DNA of 64,000 nucleotides, taken from positions 186,001 to 250,000 of the forward strand of contig NZ_SAWZ01000004.1 in the NCBI RefSeq assembly GCF_004122095.1, read 5' to 3'. The translations under genes and the position numbers were made by a program. The notes beneath the pieces were generated by a model that saw only the letters and a program-made list of their open reading frames with translations, searched no databases and was not told where the DNA came from. Positions 1 through 9,088 of this stretch are shown here, piece by piece (positions within the stretch are counted from its first letter, which is position 1; every line of letters begins with the position of its first letter). The DNA comes from Pseudoxanthomonas composti (GTDB lineage: Bacteria > Pseudomonadota > Gammaproteobacteria > Xanthomonadales > Xanthomonadaceae).

Positions 1-1
1 G

Positions 2-934
2 CCGACACCGGCGGTGGTCACGCCGATCAAGCCGGTGCGCCCGGTGGTGGTGGGCATCGCCCTGGGCGGTGGTGCGGCCAAGGGCTTTGCGCATATCGGC
101 GTGATCAAGATGCTGGAAGCCAACGGCATCAAGCCGGACGTGGTGGCCGGAACCAGCGCCGGCAGCGTGGTCGGCGCGCTCTACGCCAGCGGCATGGATG
201 TGTTCCAGATGCAGGAAAAGGCCGTGGCGCTGGATGAATCCTCCATTCGCGACGTGCGCCTGTTCTCCGGCGGGCTGGTGCAGGGCCGCGCCCTGCAGGA
301 CTACGTCAACGCCCAGGTCGACAACCGGCCGCTGCAGAAGATGAAGAAACCTTTCATCGCCGTGGCCACGCGGTTGGAGGATGGCGAGCGCACCTTGTTC
401 AACAAGGGCGACACCGGCCAGGCGGTGCGCGCCTCCTCCAGCGTGCCGGGGGTGTTCGAGCCGGTGGTGATCGGCAAGTACCACTATGTCGATGGCGGCG
501 TGGTCAGCCCGGTGCCGGTGGATGCGGCCCGACAGCTGGGCGCGGATTTCGTCATCGCCGTGGACATCTCCACCAAGGCCAGCGGCGTGGCCCCGGGTGG
601 CCTGCTGGGCACGGTCAACCAGTCCATCGCCATCATGGGCCAGCGCGCCGGCCAGCAGGAGCTGGCGCGCGCGGACGTCGTGATCCGCCCCAAGGTCAAT
701 GATTTCGGCGCGGCCGATTTCAGCCGCCGCAGCGCCGCGCTGCTGGAAGGCGAAAAGGCCGCGCTGGCGGTGATGCCGCAGATCAAGGCCAAGCTGGAAC
801 AGCTGCGCCACGAGCGCGCCGCGGCGGCCGCCGCGGCAGCCAAGCCCAAGGCGCCGCCCTGTGTGGAGCCCTCGCGCATGGCACGGCTGATGGGCCGCGG
901 CGAGCCCTGCCCGCCGGGTTCGGCCGCGCCCTGA
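2..934 (+). CDS. Patatin-like phospholipase, 5' end outside window
   Basis: Predicted serine lipid acyl hydrolase of the patatin/RssA family. Counting from the GTG at 14, the glycine-rich oxyanion loop GGGAAKG lies at residues 18-24, the nucleophile elbow GTSAG at 46-50 (Ser48), and the partner DGG at 160-162 (Asp160), so the Ser-Asp dyad is intact. The Ala/Pro-rich C-terminal tail is low complexity. The frame stays open upstream to the window edge (codons Pro-Thr-Pro-Ala), so the GTG at 14 is probably internal. Relatives usually carry an N-terminal signal or lipoprotein segment, which would lie outside. Substrate is unknown. Confidence in the family is high; the true start cannot be seen. 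Confidence 0.88.
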   Translation, partial: PTPAVVTPIKPVRPVVVGIALGGGAAKGFAHIGVIKMLEANGIKPDVVAGTSAGSVVGALYASGMDVFQMQEKAVALDESSIRDVRLFSGGLVQGRALQDYVNAQVDNRPLQKMKKPFIAVATRLEDGERTLFNKGDTGQAVRASSSVPGVFEPVVIGKYHYVDGGVVSPVPVDAARQLGADFVIAVDISTKASGVAPGGLLGTVNQSIAIMGQRAGQQELARADVVIRPKVNDFGAADFSRRSAALLEGEKAALAVMPQIKAKLEQLRHERAAAAAAAAKPKAPPCVEPSRMARLMGRGEPCPPGSAAP

Positions 935-1294
935 CCCGCACCACGACCGTAGCCGATGGATTGGCTGGGAGGCTGTCCTGGTGCGCGCCCCTTCGCCGAT
1001 GAATCGGCTCCCACAGGGAGCGAACCCGAGCTGCGCGGGCGCTGGCCGAGGCTCAGGCGCGTAGGGCGGATCGCGATCCGCCATCGCCCAAATGCTGTGC
1101 CGACGACGTAGCTGGGGGCGACGACATCGCTTGCATACGTGCTAGCCGCGGACCAGCTTGTGCAAAAGCTCCACAATCGCGTCGCCGGATCAGGGTCCCA
1201 CCTCCTCACTGTTGTGGGAGCCGATTCATCGGCGAAGGGCTTTCCCGGCCAGGCCTCTTCGCCGATGAATTGGCTCCCACAGGGCCGGTAAGCC
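935..1294. repeat. Intergenic region with REP-like inverted repeats
   Basis: No gene is credible here. The stretch carries a large inverted repeat: arms of 24 bp at 1214-1237 and 1257-1280 differ at one position and enclose a 19-nt loop. The arm core is GCCGATGAATTGGCTCCCAC. A further copy of one arm lies at 991-1014, with a degenerate partner near 948-970. Such sequences fold into long hairpins and resemble the dispersed REP-type elements common in Xanthomonadaceae and Pseudomonas. The hairpin lies between the convergent lipase and receptor genes and could also stop transcription. Confidence 0.7.
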
Positions 1295-3490
1295 TCAGTA
1301 GTGCCAGCGCAGGCTGAAGGACACGAAGCGCGGTTCGCCGTAGTTCTGGTAGTCCAGGTTGGCCCAGTAGGTCTTGTCCAGCGCGTTGCGCACGGCCAGG
1401 GTCGCGGTCCAGTCCTCGTTGATGCGGTAGCTGGCATTGAAGTTGGCCAGCACGTAGGCGTCCTGGGTGACCGTGACCGGCGTGGTGGTGCCATCGCCAT
1501 TGGGCCGGGCGATGTTGAAGCCCTGCACCTTGCTCTGCCAGCTCAGGCCGCCGCCGATGCTCAGGCGGTCCCAGCGACCGGGCAGGCGGTACTGGGTGGA
1601 CAGCTGCAGGTAATCCTCCGGCAGGTTGGCGTAGATCAGGTTGGTCGGCGCGCGGGTGACCTTGACGTGGGTGTAGCCGGCGCTGAGCGTCCAGCCCGGC
1701 AGCAGCTGACCGTTGTAGTCCACCTCCCAGCCGCGGCTCTTGGTGCCGTCCACGCCGATGAAGGCCGAGGTGCCGTCGGGCAGCGTGCCTTCCGGCACGC
1801 TGGCATCGCGCACGGCAAAGTTGTCCTGCTTGGCCTCGAACACCGCCGCACTCACCAGCGCGGCGCCATCGAGCAGGCTGGCCTTGATGCCGGCCTCCAG
1901 GTTGGAACCTTCCACTGGCGCCAGCAGGTTGTTGTCCTTGTCGCGATAGTTCTGCGGGTTGAAGATCTCGGTGTAGCTGGCATAGAGCGAGACGTCCGGC
2001 ACCAGGTCGTAGACCAGGCCCGCGTAGGGGGTGACCTCGTCCTGGACGTCGTAGCGCCCGCTGGTGCCGATGAATCGCCCCGTGGTGTCGAAGGCCTGCG
2101 TGCGCGTCTCCCAGGCGCTCAGGCGGGCGCCGGCGATCAGCGACAGCGGCTCGGCCAGGCGCAGGCGCGTGGAGGCGTATACGCCGCGCTGGGTGGTGCG
2201 CCCCATCCGCCAGCTGCCGGTGCGCGCGTAGGTCAACTCGGGGATGTCGCCGTCCCAGGCGTAGAGGTTGGGAATGTCATAGCGCCAGCCGGTCGTGGAG
2301 GTCAGCCCGGGGGTGAAGGTTTCCAGGTCCTGCCAACTGCCGCCGATCACCACATCGTGGTCGCGACCGAACAGGCGGTACTTGCCGGATAGATACACAT
2401 CCACCGCGTCGCGACGGTCCTCGGTCTCGCCTGCGCTGGCCAGCAGCCAGATGCCCGCGCCGGTGCTCCGGTCCGGATAGCCCGAGCCGTACACGCGCAG
2501 GCTCTGCACCTGACCCTTGGTGCGCGCGACATTGACCTTCAGCAGCCAGTCCTCGCCGAAGGTCTGCTCCAGGTTGGCGAACAGCGTGCTGCTCTGGCGC
2601 TGCCAGCGCGCCCACTTGGGCGCCATGTTGGTCGAGCGCGGCAGGTGGGCGTAGGAACCGTCGGCGGCGAAGAACGGCACGGTGCCCCAGGTCGAGCCGA
2701 CCGGGTTGTTGTCCTGGGTCTGGTAGCCCAGCGTGACCGTGGTGCTGTCGGTCACATCGCCCTCCAGCACGGCCATGCCGGACATTTTGTTCTCGCGGTA
2801 GCGGTCGTAGTAGGAGTCGCGGTCCTGCCAGGCGGCGACCCAGCGGCTGCGGAAGCGGCCGTCGGACGTCAGCGGCGCGGTGACATCGGTCTGCAGGCGG
2901 CGGAAATCCCAGCTGCCCACGCTGGCCGAGAACGAGGCGTCGAACTCCGTGCCCGGCCGCTTGCGCAGCATGTTGACCGTGGCCGAGGGAATGCCGGCGC
3001 CGCTGAGCAGGCCGTTGGCGCCGCGGATGACCTCGATGCGGTCGTAGAAGGCGGTGTCGTATTCCTGGTTGGTCGAGCCGCTGTAGGTGGGCAGGCTGTC
3101 GACCTGGAAGTCGGTGATCTGGAAGCCACGCGCGAAGTACAGCGGGCGTTGGGTGTCGTAGAAGGACACGTTGACGCCGGTGATGTTGCGCATCACGTCG
3201 TTGATGCTGAAAAGCGACTCGTCTTCCAGCCGCTGCAGGCCGATCACGCTCACCGACTGCGGGGTCTCCTGCAGGCTGATCGGCAGGCGCGTGGTGGTGG
3301 AGGGCTGGCGGCGCGTGCCACTGACGCTGACACCATCAAGGGTCTTGGCATCGCGCGCATCGGCGGCATCAGCGGCAGGCGCGTCGGCGGCCTGCACGGT
3401 GGTGGCGGCCACTGCGAGCGCGGCGAGCAGCGCCAGGGACAGGGGACGGCGCAGCGGCGCGCAGGCGCGGGACGACACAACAGCAGACAT
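1295..3490 (-). CDS. TonB-dependent siderophore receptor
   Basis: Outer-membrane ligand-gated channel of about 731 residues, probably for an iron-siderophore complex. The start at 3490 was chosen because it gives a clean signal peptide (Arg-rich n-region, LALLAALAVAA core, cleavage near VQAADA) and has a GAGGAA ribosome site upstream; the longer frame adds 43 non-signal-like residues. The plug begins with the TonB-box-like TLDGVSVSGTR and the family signature LPISLQETPQSVSVIG. The C-terminus ends in an aromatic residue (SLRWHY), as expected for beta-barrel insertion. There is no extra N-terminal signalling domain, so it is not a FecA/FpvA-type transducer. A possible Fur box lies upstream. The ligand is not predictable. 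Confidence 0.93.
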   Translation of the reverse strand: MSAVVSSRACAPLRRPLSLALLAALAVAATTVQAADAPAADAADARDAKTLDGVSVSGTRRQPSTTTRLPISLQETPQSVSVIGLQRLEDESLFSINDVMRNITGVNVSFYDTQRPLYFARGFQITDFQVDSLPTYSGSTNQEYDTAFYDRIEVIRGANGLLSGAGIPSATVNMLRKRPGTEFDASFSASVGSWDFRRLQTDVTAPLTSDGRFRSRWVAAWQDRDSYYDRYRENKMSGMAVLEGDVTDSTTVTLGYQTQDNNPVGSTWGTVPFFAADGSYAHLPRSTNMAPKWARWQRQSSTLFANLEQTFGEDWLLKVNVARTKGQVQSLRVYGSGYPDRSTGAGIWLLASAGETEDRRDAVDVYLSGKYRLFGRDHDVVIGGSWQDLETFTPGLTSTTGWRYDIPNLYAWDGDIPELTYARTGSWRMGRTTQRGVYASTRLRLAEPLSLIAGARLSAWETRTQAFDTTGRFIGTSGRYDVQDEVTPYAGLVYDLVPDVSLYASYTEIFNPQNYRDKDNNLLAPVEGSNLEAGIKASLLDGAALVSAAVFEAKQDNFAVRDASVPEGTLPDGTSAFIGVDGTKSRGWEVDYNGQLLPGWTLSAGYTHVKVTRAPTNLIYANLPEDYLQLSTQYRLPGRWDRLSIGGGLSWQSKVQGFNIARPNGDGTTTPVTVTQDAYVLANFNASYRINEDWTATLAVRNALDKTYWANLDYQNYGEPRFVSFSLRWHY

Positions 3491-3933
3491 GGGCTTCCTC
3501 GAAGGACATGGGCGCGCCTGCCGCGCCGGGCATCCTTCCGACGGGCAATCGCAAACAGGTTGGGGGCTGGCCCTGGCGGGTTGGCGTGGCCCGATCCGGG
3601 CCGACAAGCAGCGGCGCACGAGCGGCCGACTGTGGCGCGCAAATGTAAATGAGTCTCAACAAAGGTACAACAGGCACCGGCGTCGCCGCGCTTGCCAGGA
3701 TGCCGGCCGCAAGGATCGCCCGGTCTCTCTTTGAGGAGCAGCGCACGTGCACCAACTGCTACGCGCTGGCACGCGTAGAGCGCCTTGGGGAAACCTCCAA
3801 CAGCCCGGCAGCATCCCGTGGGAGCGGCTTAGCCGCGAAGAGGCCTTCCCGGGAGCACCCCGTCGAGGCTAATGGTCCGAGACCACCCCGAACCGCTCCC
3901 ACCCAACGCGCTGAGGACGACCCGGGCCTACCT
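3491..3933. repeat. Intergenic region with REP-like hairpin
   Basis: Apart from the possible Fur box, this stretch holds a REP-like element at about 3818-3902. It opens with GTGGGAGCGGCTTAGCCGCG and closes with the complementary CCGCTCCCAC. The same GTGGGAGCGGC...GCCGCTCCCAC theme recurs at about 12541-12600. No convincing gene is seen on either strand. Confidence 0.6.
3639..3660 (-). promoter_or_regulatory. Possible Fur box upstream of siderophore receptor
   Basis: On the plus strand the site reads GCAAATGTAAATGAGTCTCA followed by AC, which resembles gammaproteobacterial Fur boxes of the type AATGAGAATGATTCTCATT. It lies about 150 bp upstream of the receptor start and is the most AT-rich spot of the interval. 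The match is imperfect and no promoter was clearly aligned, so this is an inference. Confidence 0.4.
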
Positions 3934-4335
3934 TCAGTCGATCCGCTCGATGGTCTTGAGGTGATCCAGGATCAGCCTGACCACGGCCGAGCACTGCGCG
4001 CGTTGCGCGCAGCCGATCCAGCCCAGCTCGGCGATTTCGGCATGCGGCTGGGGATCGTCCACGTCCTGGCTCTCGTAGCAGGTCATCTTCACCAGCACCC
4101 CCTCGGGCTTGTTGTCGGCCTGGGCGCGGAACACGCCGGCGAACACCAGCGCCTCGGGGTCCAGGGTCACGCCGAGTTCCTCACTGACCTCGCGCACCAG
4201 GGCCTGCTCGTCGCTTTCGCCCGGCTCGCGCTTGCCGCCCGGCAGGTACCAGCGCTCGCGCCCGTGCGAACGGGCGGCCAGCAGCCGGCGCTCGCGGACG
4301 TGGATCAATGCCAGCTTGTCGATCTCCTGCAGCAT
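3934..4335 (-). CDS. Nudix hydrolase
   Basis: Small Nudix-family pyrophosphohydrolase of about 133 residues. The Nudix box is complete: GGKREPGES at its start and REVSEELGV at its end match G-x5-E-x7-REUXEEXGU, with the metal-binding glutamates present. The Met at 4335 (MLQEIDKLAL) was chosen over a start 33 bp upstream because it begins directly with the conserved first strand. Known relatives hydrolyse NDP-linked compounds or oxidised nucleotides; the substrate here cannot be told. It lies just downstream of the acetyltransferase on the same strand, but an 84-bp gap leaves co-transcription uncertain. Confidence 0.88.
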   Translation of the reverse strand: MLQEIDKLALIHVRERRLLAARSHGRERWYLPGGKREPGESDEQALVREVSEELGVTLDPEALVFAGVFRAQADNKPEGVLVKMTCYESQDVDDPQPHAEIAELGWIGCAQRAQCSAVVRLILDHLKTIERID

Positions 4336-4419
4336 GCTCGCCCTGCCCTCTCCCGTGGACCGCCGCACAGCCTAGCAGCGCCGGTGGCGTCATCGAAGGG
4401 CCCCTGCCGTGCGCCAGGC

Positions 4420-5064
4420 TCAGCGCGCCGCCGCGGCCGCGCGTTGCAGTGCGGCGATATCGCCACCCACGATCAGCGGCAGGCAGGCGGTGATGCGCTC
4501 GATCGGCCAGTCCCACCAGGCCAGCGCCTGTAGCGCCTGGACCTGCTCCGGGTCGAAACGCGCCTTGATCGGCCGCGCCGGGTTGCCGCCGACGATGGTG
4601 TAGGGCGCCACGTCTGCTGTGACCACCGAACGCGCCGACACGATGGCGCCATTGCCGATGCGCACCCCCGGCATGATCAGCGCCTCGTAGCCGATCCACA
4701 CGTCGTGGCCGATCACCGTGTCGCCCTTGTACGGCAGCTCGCCGGGCCCCGGCATCACCGTCTCCCAGCCGTTGCCGAAGATCTGAAACGGATAGGTGGA
4801 AAGGCCGGCGAGCTTGTGGTTGGCGCCATTCATGATGAACTTGGCACCGCGTGCGATGGCGCAGAAGCGTCCGATCACCAGCCGGTCGCCGATGAAGGGA
4901 AAGTGGTAGAGCACGTTGCGCTCGAAGCCTTCCGAATCCTCCGGGTCATCGTAGTAGCTGTACTCGCCGACTTGGATCAGCGGGTTGCGCACGGTGTTGC
5001 GGATGAAGCACACCTGCGGAAAGCCTTCCATCGGATGCGGGTTGTCCGGGCTGGGTCCATGCAT
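4420..5064 (-). CDS. Vat-family (xenobiotic) O-acetyltransferase
   Basis: Predicted acetyl-CoA-dependent O-acetyltransferase of the hexapeptide-repeat Vat/CatB class, about 214 residues, the usual size for streptogramin A acetyltransferases. It aligns by eye with VatD along its whole length: N-terminal GPSPDNPHPMEG, the VGEYSYYDDPED segment, the MNGANH motif with the catalytic histidine, TYPFQIFGNGWE, KGDTVIGHDVWIG, VGGNPARPIK and the C-terminal WWDWPIE. The hexapeptide coil occupies the middle. The start at 5064 begins at the point where Vat proteins begin; an in-frame start 42 bp upstream is less likely. Family membership is confident; activity on streptogramin A, chloramphenicol or another acceptor is inference. 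Confidence 0.9.
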   Translation of the reverse strand: MHGPSPDNPHPMEGFPQVCFIRNTVRNPLIQVGEYSYYDDPEDSEGFERNVLYHFPFIGDRLVIGRFCAIARGAKFIMNGANHKLAGLSTYPFQIFGNGWETVMPGPGELPYKGDTVIGHDVWIGYEALIMPGVRIGNGAIVSARSVVTADVAPYTIVGGNPARPIKARFDPEQVQALQALAWWDWPIERITACLPLIVGGDIAALQRAAAAAR

Positions 5065-5122
5065 CGGCTGCACCTGGTGGCTGAAGGAATCGCCCCAGCC
5101 TAGCAAGGGCCTGGCGGCGCGC

Positions 5123-5599
5123 TCACCCCACCAGGGGGACGCCGCGGTCCTGCTTGACCACGCGCAGCACGAAGCTTGAGTTCACATCGGACACGCCGGT
5201 GGCATTGAGCAGGCGATCCAGCAGAAAGCGCGAGAAGTGCTCCAGGTCGCGCACCAGGATGTGCAGCAGGTAGTCCATGTCGCCGGTGAGCGCGTAGCAG
5301 GCCACCACCTCGTCCCACTGGCCGATGCGCTCGGCGAAATGCTCGATATCGCCCTGGCCGTGCTTTTCCAGCTGCACGCGCACGAAGGCGCGCAGGCCCA
5401 GGCCCAGCGCCTTGGCATCCAGGCGCGCGCCATAGCCGGCGATGATGCCGGCCTCCTCCAGTCGCTGGGTGCGGCGTAGGCAGGCCGAGGGCGACAGGCG
5501 GATCTGTGTGGCCAGCTCGGCATTGCTGCTGCGCCCCTGGGTCTGCAGCAGCGCCAGCAGGCGCAGGTCCGTGCGGTCCAGCGCGATGGTAGCGTCCAT
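5123..5599 (-). CDS. Lrp/AsnC-family transcriptional regulator
   Basis: Feast/famine-type DNA-binding regulator of 158 residues. An N-terminal winged helix-turn-helix (LDRTDLRLLALLQTQGRSSN, then ELATQIRLSPSACLRRTQRL) is followed by a C-terminal RAM domain for amino-acid sensing and oligomerisation. The ATG at 5599 fits the family start (MDATIALDRTD). It is divergent from phhA across about 130 bp that hold TGTTGC/GCAACA inverted repeats, so it probably controls phhA and itself in response to an aromatic amino acid. That role is inferred from position. Confidence 0.92.
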   Translation of the reverse strand: MDATIALDRTDLRLLALLQTQGRSSNAELATQIRLSPSACLRRTQRLEEAGIIAGYGARLDAKALGLGLRAFVRVQLEKHGQGDIEHFAERIGQWDEVVACYALTGDMDYLLHILVRDLEHFSRFLLDRLLNATGVSDVNSSFVLRVVKQDRGVPLVG

Positions 5600-5600
5600 G

Positions 5601-5630
5601 TGTTGCTCCGCAGCAGCCAATGACGCAACA
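5601..5630. promoter_or_regulatory. Inverted repeat in the lrp-phhA divergent region
   Basis: TGTTGC at 5601-5606 is mirrored by GCAACA at 5625-5630. A second related pair, GCGCAAC and GTTGCGT, lies at about 5655-5680. The pairs sit between two divergent starts and are candidate Lrp-type operator half-sites. Confidence 0.45.
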
Positions 5631-5727
5631 ACATTGCGCCAATGCGCCCTGTGCGCGCAACTTCGCAAGCCTGTTGCGTGCGCCCCGCGCTACGGTGGTG
5701 GCCTGCCGATTCCGCCAGGACCTGCCG

Positions 5728-6618
5728 ATGAACGCCGTGCCGCGCCGCGTGGAGAACCAGCTGACCGACAAGGGCTACGTGCCGGTCTACACCACCGCCG
5801 TGGTGGAGCAGCCGTGGGACCAGTACGCCGAGGAGGACCACGCCACCTGGGGCACCCTGTTCGAGCGCCAGCGCGCGCTGCTGGTGGGGCGGGCCTGCGA
5901 TGAGTTCCTGGCCGCGCAGGATGCGATGGGCATGACCCCAGGGCAGATCCCGCGATTCGACCAGCTCAACCAGGCGCTGGGCGCGGCCACGGGCTGGCAA
6001 CTGGTGGGGGTGGAGGGCCTGCTGCCCGAGCTGGAGTTCTTCGAGCACCTGGCGCATCGGCGCTTTCCGGTGACCTGGTGGATCCGTCGCCCGGACCAGA
6101 TCGACTACATCGCCGAGCCGGACCTGTTCCACGACCTGTTCGGCCACGTGCCGCTGCTGATGAACCCGCTGTTCGCCGACTACATGGCTGCCTATGGCCG
6201 CGGTGGCGTCAAGGCCCACGGGATCGGCCCGGAGGCGCTGGCGGCATTGACGCGCCTGTATTGGTACACGGTGGAATTCGGCCTGATCCGCACCCCGCAG
6301 GGGTTGCGCATCTACGGGGCCGGCATCGTCTCGTCCAAGGGCGAGTCGCTGTACTCGCTGGAGAGCGATGCGCCCAACCGCCTGGGCTTCGACCTGGAGC
6401 GAGTGATGCGCACGCGCTACCGCATCGATACCTTCCAGAAGACCTACTTCGTCATCGATAGCTTCGAGCAGCTGATCCAGGTCACCGCACCGGACTTCAC
6501 CCCTATCTACGCGCGCCTTGCCACGCTGGCCACGCTTCCGGCGGGTCAGGTGCAGCCGAACGACCGCGTCGATCATCGCGGGACAGGCCTGGGCTGGGCC
6601 GACGGCGGCGATGTCTGA
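5728..6618 (+). CDS. phhA: Phenylalanine 4-monooxygenase
   Basis: Tetrahydropterin- and Fe(II)-dependent hydroxylase converting phenylalanine to tyrosine, 296 residues as in bacterial PhhA. The catalytic core shows the iron-binding region PDLFHDLFGHVPLL (two His ligands) and the downstream glutamate in YWYTVEFGLI. The pterin/substrate segment WIRRPDQIDYIAEPDLFHDL is intact. The start at 5728 (MNAVPRRVENQLTDKGYVPV) gives the standard N-terminus; an in-frame ATG 108 bp upstream lies inside the shared regulatory region. A regulator of the Lrp family is divergent. Together with the tyrB-type aminotransferase further on it feeds tyrosine catabolism. A pterin carbinolamine dehydratase partner is not in view. 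Confidence 0.96.
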   Translation: MNAVPRRVENQLTDKGYVPVYTTAVVEQPWDQYAEEDHATWGTLFERQRALLVGRACDEFLAAQDAMGMTPGQIPRFDQLNQALGAATGWQLVGVEGLLPELEFFEHLAHRRFPVTWWIRRPDQIDYIAEPDLFHDLFGHVPLLMNPLFADYMAAYGRGGVKAHGIGPEALAALTRLYWYTVEFGLIRTPQGLRIYGAGIVSSKGESLYSLESDAPNRLGFDLERVMRTRYRIDTFQKTYFVIDSFEQLIQVTAPDFTPIYARLATLATLPAGQVQPNDRVDHRGTGLGWADGGDV

Positions 6619-6774
6619 ACAGGCGCGCATGCACGCCTGGCCGGGTCATCGGCGCGTTTCCGATCCGTTGACACCCAGAGCCACACAGACTCACCCAGTC
6701 CTCACAAGCGCCCCCGGATAGTTCTCTCCGCGCAGCGTCTCAGGCTGCGATACGCACGCCCGGATACTGCCTGC

Positions 6775-7116
6775 ATGGACTTCTCTGCCGACGAACTGTT
6801 CGAACAACTCGCCCTGCTCGATGAGACGCTGGCGGCCGTGCGTCAGCACGCCGGACACGGGGAACACCCCGAGCTCCATCGGCAGATGCAGAGCCACGCC
6901 CGCGCCCTGCGGATGATGCTCGGCACCGGGGTCGGCCCCCTGGCGGCGGACCTGGTGGAATCGGTGACACGGGTGCTGGAAGCCGGCGACCCGCAGGCGC
7001 CGTTGCTGTCCATGAGCCTGCAGCGCGATACGGTAGCGGCCATCGTGCGCCGCCAGGCGGCCAGCGCATCGTTCCCGTCGATCAGCACGCTCGACCCGAT
7101 GATGGCGGTGCGCTGA
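6775..7116 (+). CDS. Hypothetical protein, 113 residues
   Basis: Not recognised. The predicted product is short, Leu/Ala-rich and probably all-helical, soluble, with no signal peptide or membrane segment. A longer start is not available, and no strong ribosome site precedes the ATG. It lies between phhA and the convergent acoR-type gene. Amino-acid composition looks more protein-like than the competing frames on the opposite strand, which is the only argument for its reality. Confidence 0.5.
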   Translation: MDFSADELFEQLALLDETLAAVRQHAGHGEHPELHRQMQSHARALRMMLGTGVGPLAADLVESVTRVLEAGDPQAPLLSMSLQRDTVAAIVRRQAASASFPSISTLDPMMAVR

Positions 7117-7176
7117 GGCGCGAACGTCACACGCCGGCGCGACAGGCGCCGCTGCCGAACCCTCTACGCGTTGCGA

Positions 7177-9078
7177 TTACGCGTGCCTGCCGTGCGCGCC
7201 CTGGCCCAGGCGCCGATACAGGGTGCTGCGGCTGATGCCGAGCTTGCGTGCGGCCTGCGACACGTTGCCTCCGCAATCGGCCACGGCCTGGCGCATGGCC
7301 GCTTCGGCCATGGCCTCCAGGCTGGCGGCCGGCGTCTGCTTGCCTACCGCCGATGACGTCGGCGCCAGCGGGCGCACATCATGCAGGTACGAAGGCAGCA
7401 GCTCCACGCCGATCACCGCGCTCGGTTCGCTCAGGGCCACCAGCGTGCGCAGGCAGGCGCCGAGCTGGCGCAGGTTGCCAGGCCAGTCGTAGGCGGCCAG
7501 CTGCGCCTGTGCATCGGGCATGAGCTGGCGGCCCTGACCCAGCTGCTGCCACAGCGACCGTACCAGCGTGGCGCGATCGGCGTGCGCGCGCAGGGGCGCC
7601 ATGCGCACGGTGTGGTGGGCGATGCGGTAGTACAGGTCCGGGCGGAAGCGCCCTTCGCCCAGGGCCGCCTCCAGCTCGCGATGGGTGGCGCAGATCAAGG
7701 CGAAGTCCAGCTTGACCGGTTTGCCGCCGCCCAGGGGCGAGAGCTCGCGCTCCTGCAGCACCCGCAGCAGGCGCGGCTGCAGCGCCAGCGGCATGTCGCC
7801 GATCTCATCCAGGAACAACACCCCGCCGTCGGCCTGCCGCAGCAGGCCGGGGTTGCCATGCTTGCGCGCGCCGGTAAAGGCGCCGTCCTCGTAGCCGAAC
7901 AGCTCGGCCTCGATCAGCCCTTCCGGCAACGCGGCGCAGTTGACCGCCACGAATGGCTTGCCCGCGCGCGTGCAGCGGCGATGCAACTCGCGCGCGAACA
8001 CCTCCTTGCCGGTGCCGGTCTCGCCCTGCACCAGCACCGGCAGTCCGGCGTCGAGCACGCGGCGGGCGCGTCCGAGTTCGGCTTCGAGCAGCGCATCGAA
8101 CAGCGGCGCGTCGGCCGACGGCGGCGCCACCGCGGAGGAGACGGTGATCGGTGGACGCGCGGCCGGGCGCTTGGGCCGGGCCTGGCCGTCTTCAACGCGG
8201 CCGTACAGCGCGCGGCCCTGGCGGTCCAGCAGCACGCCGTCATCGCGCAGCTTGCCCAGCGCATCCTCGAACAAGGCCGTGTACGCCGCGCGCCCCAGCT
8301 CGCTGCGCTCCAGGCCAAACAGCTGCAGCCCGGCCTGGTTTGCGGCGATCAGGCGGCCGCCGCGGAAGGCCAGCAGGCCTTCGCGCGCGGTGCCCAGCAA
8401 GGCCGGATCGCGATGCAGGCGCAGCAGCTCGGCATCGGGGATGCCCTCGTCGAAATAGCGGTGCTCGATGTTCGCCACGGCCAGGCGCGCCAGCCCCAGC
8501 GCGTGCATGTGCCGCACCGTGGAGTCTCCGGAGATATCCAGCACGCCGACCTGCAGCCCGTACGGGTCGAACACCGGGCAGGCCGAACAGCTCAGGATGC
8601 CGTGCGGCGCCAGGTAGTGCTCGCCGCCATGGACGACCACCGAGCGGCCCTCGACGATCGCCGTGCCGATGGCGTTGGTGCCGACCTGCGCCTCGTTCCA
8701 GCACGCACCTGGCATCAGCGCCACGCGGCCGGCGCGGTCGAGGAAACTGGCGCTGCCTTCGGCGTCCAGGATCCAGCCGTCCTCGTCGGTGAGGATGACG
8801 ATGCTGCCGGTGGCGGCCGCGTCGGACGACAGCAGTTCCAGTTCGGCGCGCGCCAGGCGCCAGAGCTTTTCGTGGCGCTCGCGCATTTCCTTCAGGCGCG
8901 CGGCCGGCACCGGCTCGATGTGCGGCGCGGACTCGGCGGCAAGGCCCGAGCGTTGGCAGCGCAGCCAAGAGCGCAGGATGGTATCGGGCACCTTGCCCAC
9001 CGGTGCCCCGCCCTGCTCGAAGAAGGCACGGCGGGCCTGGCCCAGGTGCCGGTCCGACTGCGATTGCTGCTGTGCCAT
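7177..9078 (-). CDS. acoR: Sigma54-dependent activator, AcoR type
   Basis: Enhancer-binding protein of 633 residues for RNA polymerase with sigma54. An N-terminal GAF-like sensor region (about 80-230) is followed by an AAA+ domain with Walker A GETGTGKE, the sigma54-contact loop GAFTGA, and a Walker B FLDEIGDM. A Fis-type helix-turn-helix ends the protein (GGNVSQAARKLGISRSTLYR). The ATG at 9078 has a strong GGAGG site. It is divergent from an aldehyde dehydrogenase gene with an excellent -24/-12 promoter, so it very probably switches on the aldehyde/alcohol dehydrogenase group in response to an alcohol, aldehyde or acetoin-like signal. The exact inducer is not visible. Confidence 0.93.
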   Translation of the reverse strand: MAQQQSQSDRHLGQARRAFFEQGGAPVGKVPDTILRSWLRCQRSGLAAESAPHIEPVPAARLKEMRERHEKLWRLARAELELLSSDAAATGSIVILTDEDGWILDAEGSASFLDRAGRVALMPGACWNEAQVGTNAIGTAIVEGRSVVVHGGEHYLAPHGILSCSACPVFDPYGLQVGVLDISGDSTVRHMHALGLARLAVANIEHRYFDEGIPDAELLRLHRDPALLGTAREGLLAFRGGRLIAANQAGLQLFGLERSELGRAAYTALFEDALGKLRDDGVLLDRQGRALYGRVEDGQARPKRPAARPPITVSSAVAPPSADAPLFDALLEAELGRARRVLDAGLPVLVQGETGTGKEVFARELHRRCTRAGKPFVAVNCAALPEGLIEAELFGYEDGAFTGARKHGNPGLLRQADGGVLFLDEIGDMPLALQPRLLRVLQERELSPLGGGKPVKLDFALICATHRELEAALGEGRFRPDLYYRIAHHTVRMAPLRAHADRATLVRSLWQQLGQGRQLMPDAQAQLAAYDWPGNLRQLGACLRTLVALSEPSAVIGVELLPSYLHDVRPLAPTSSAVGKQTPAASLEAMAEAAMRQAVADCGGNVSQAARKLGISRSTLYRRLGQGAHGRHA

Positions 9079-9088
9079 GGTCCCTCCA

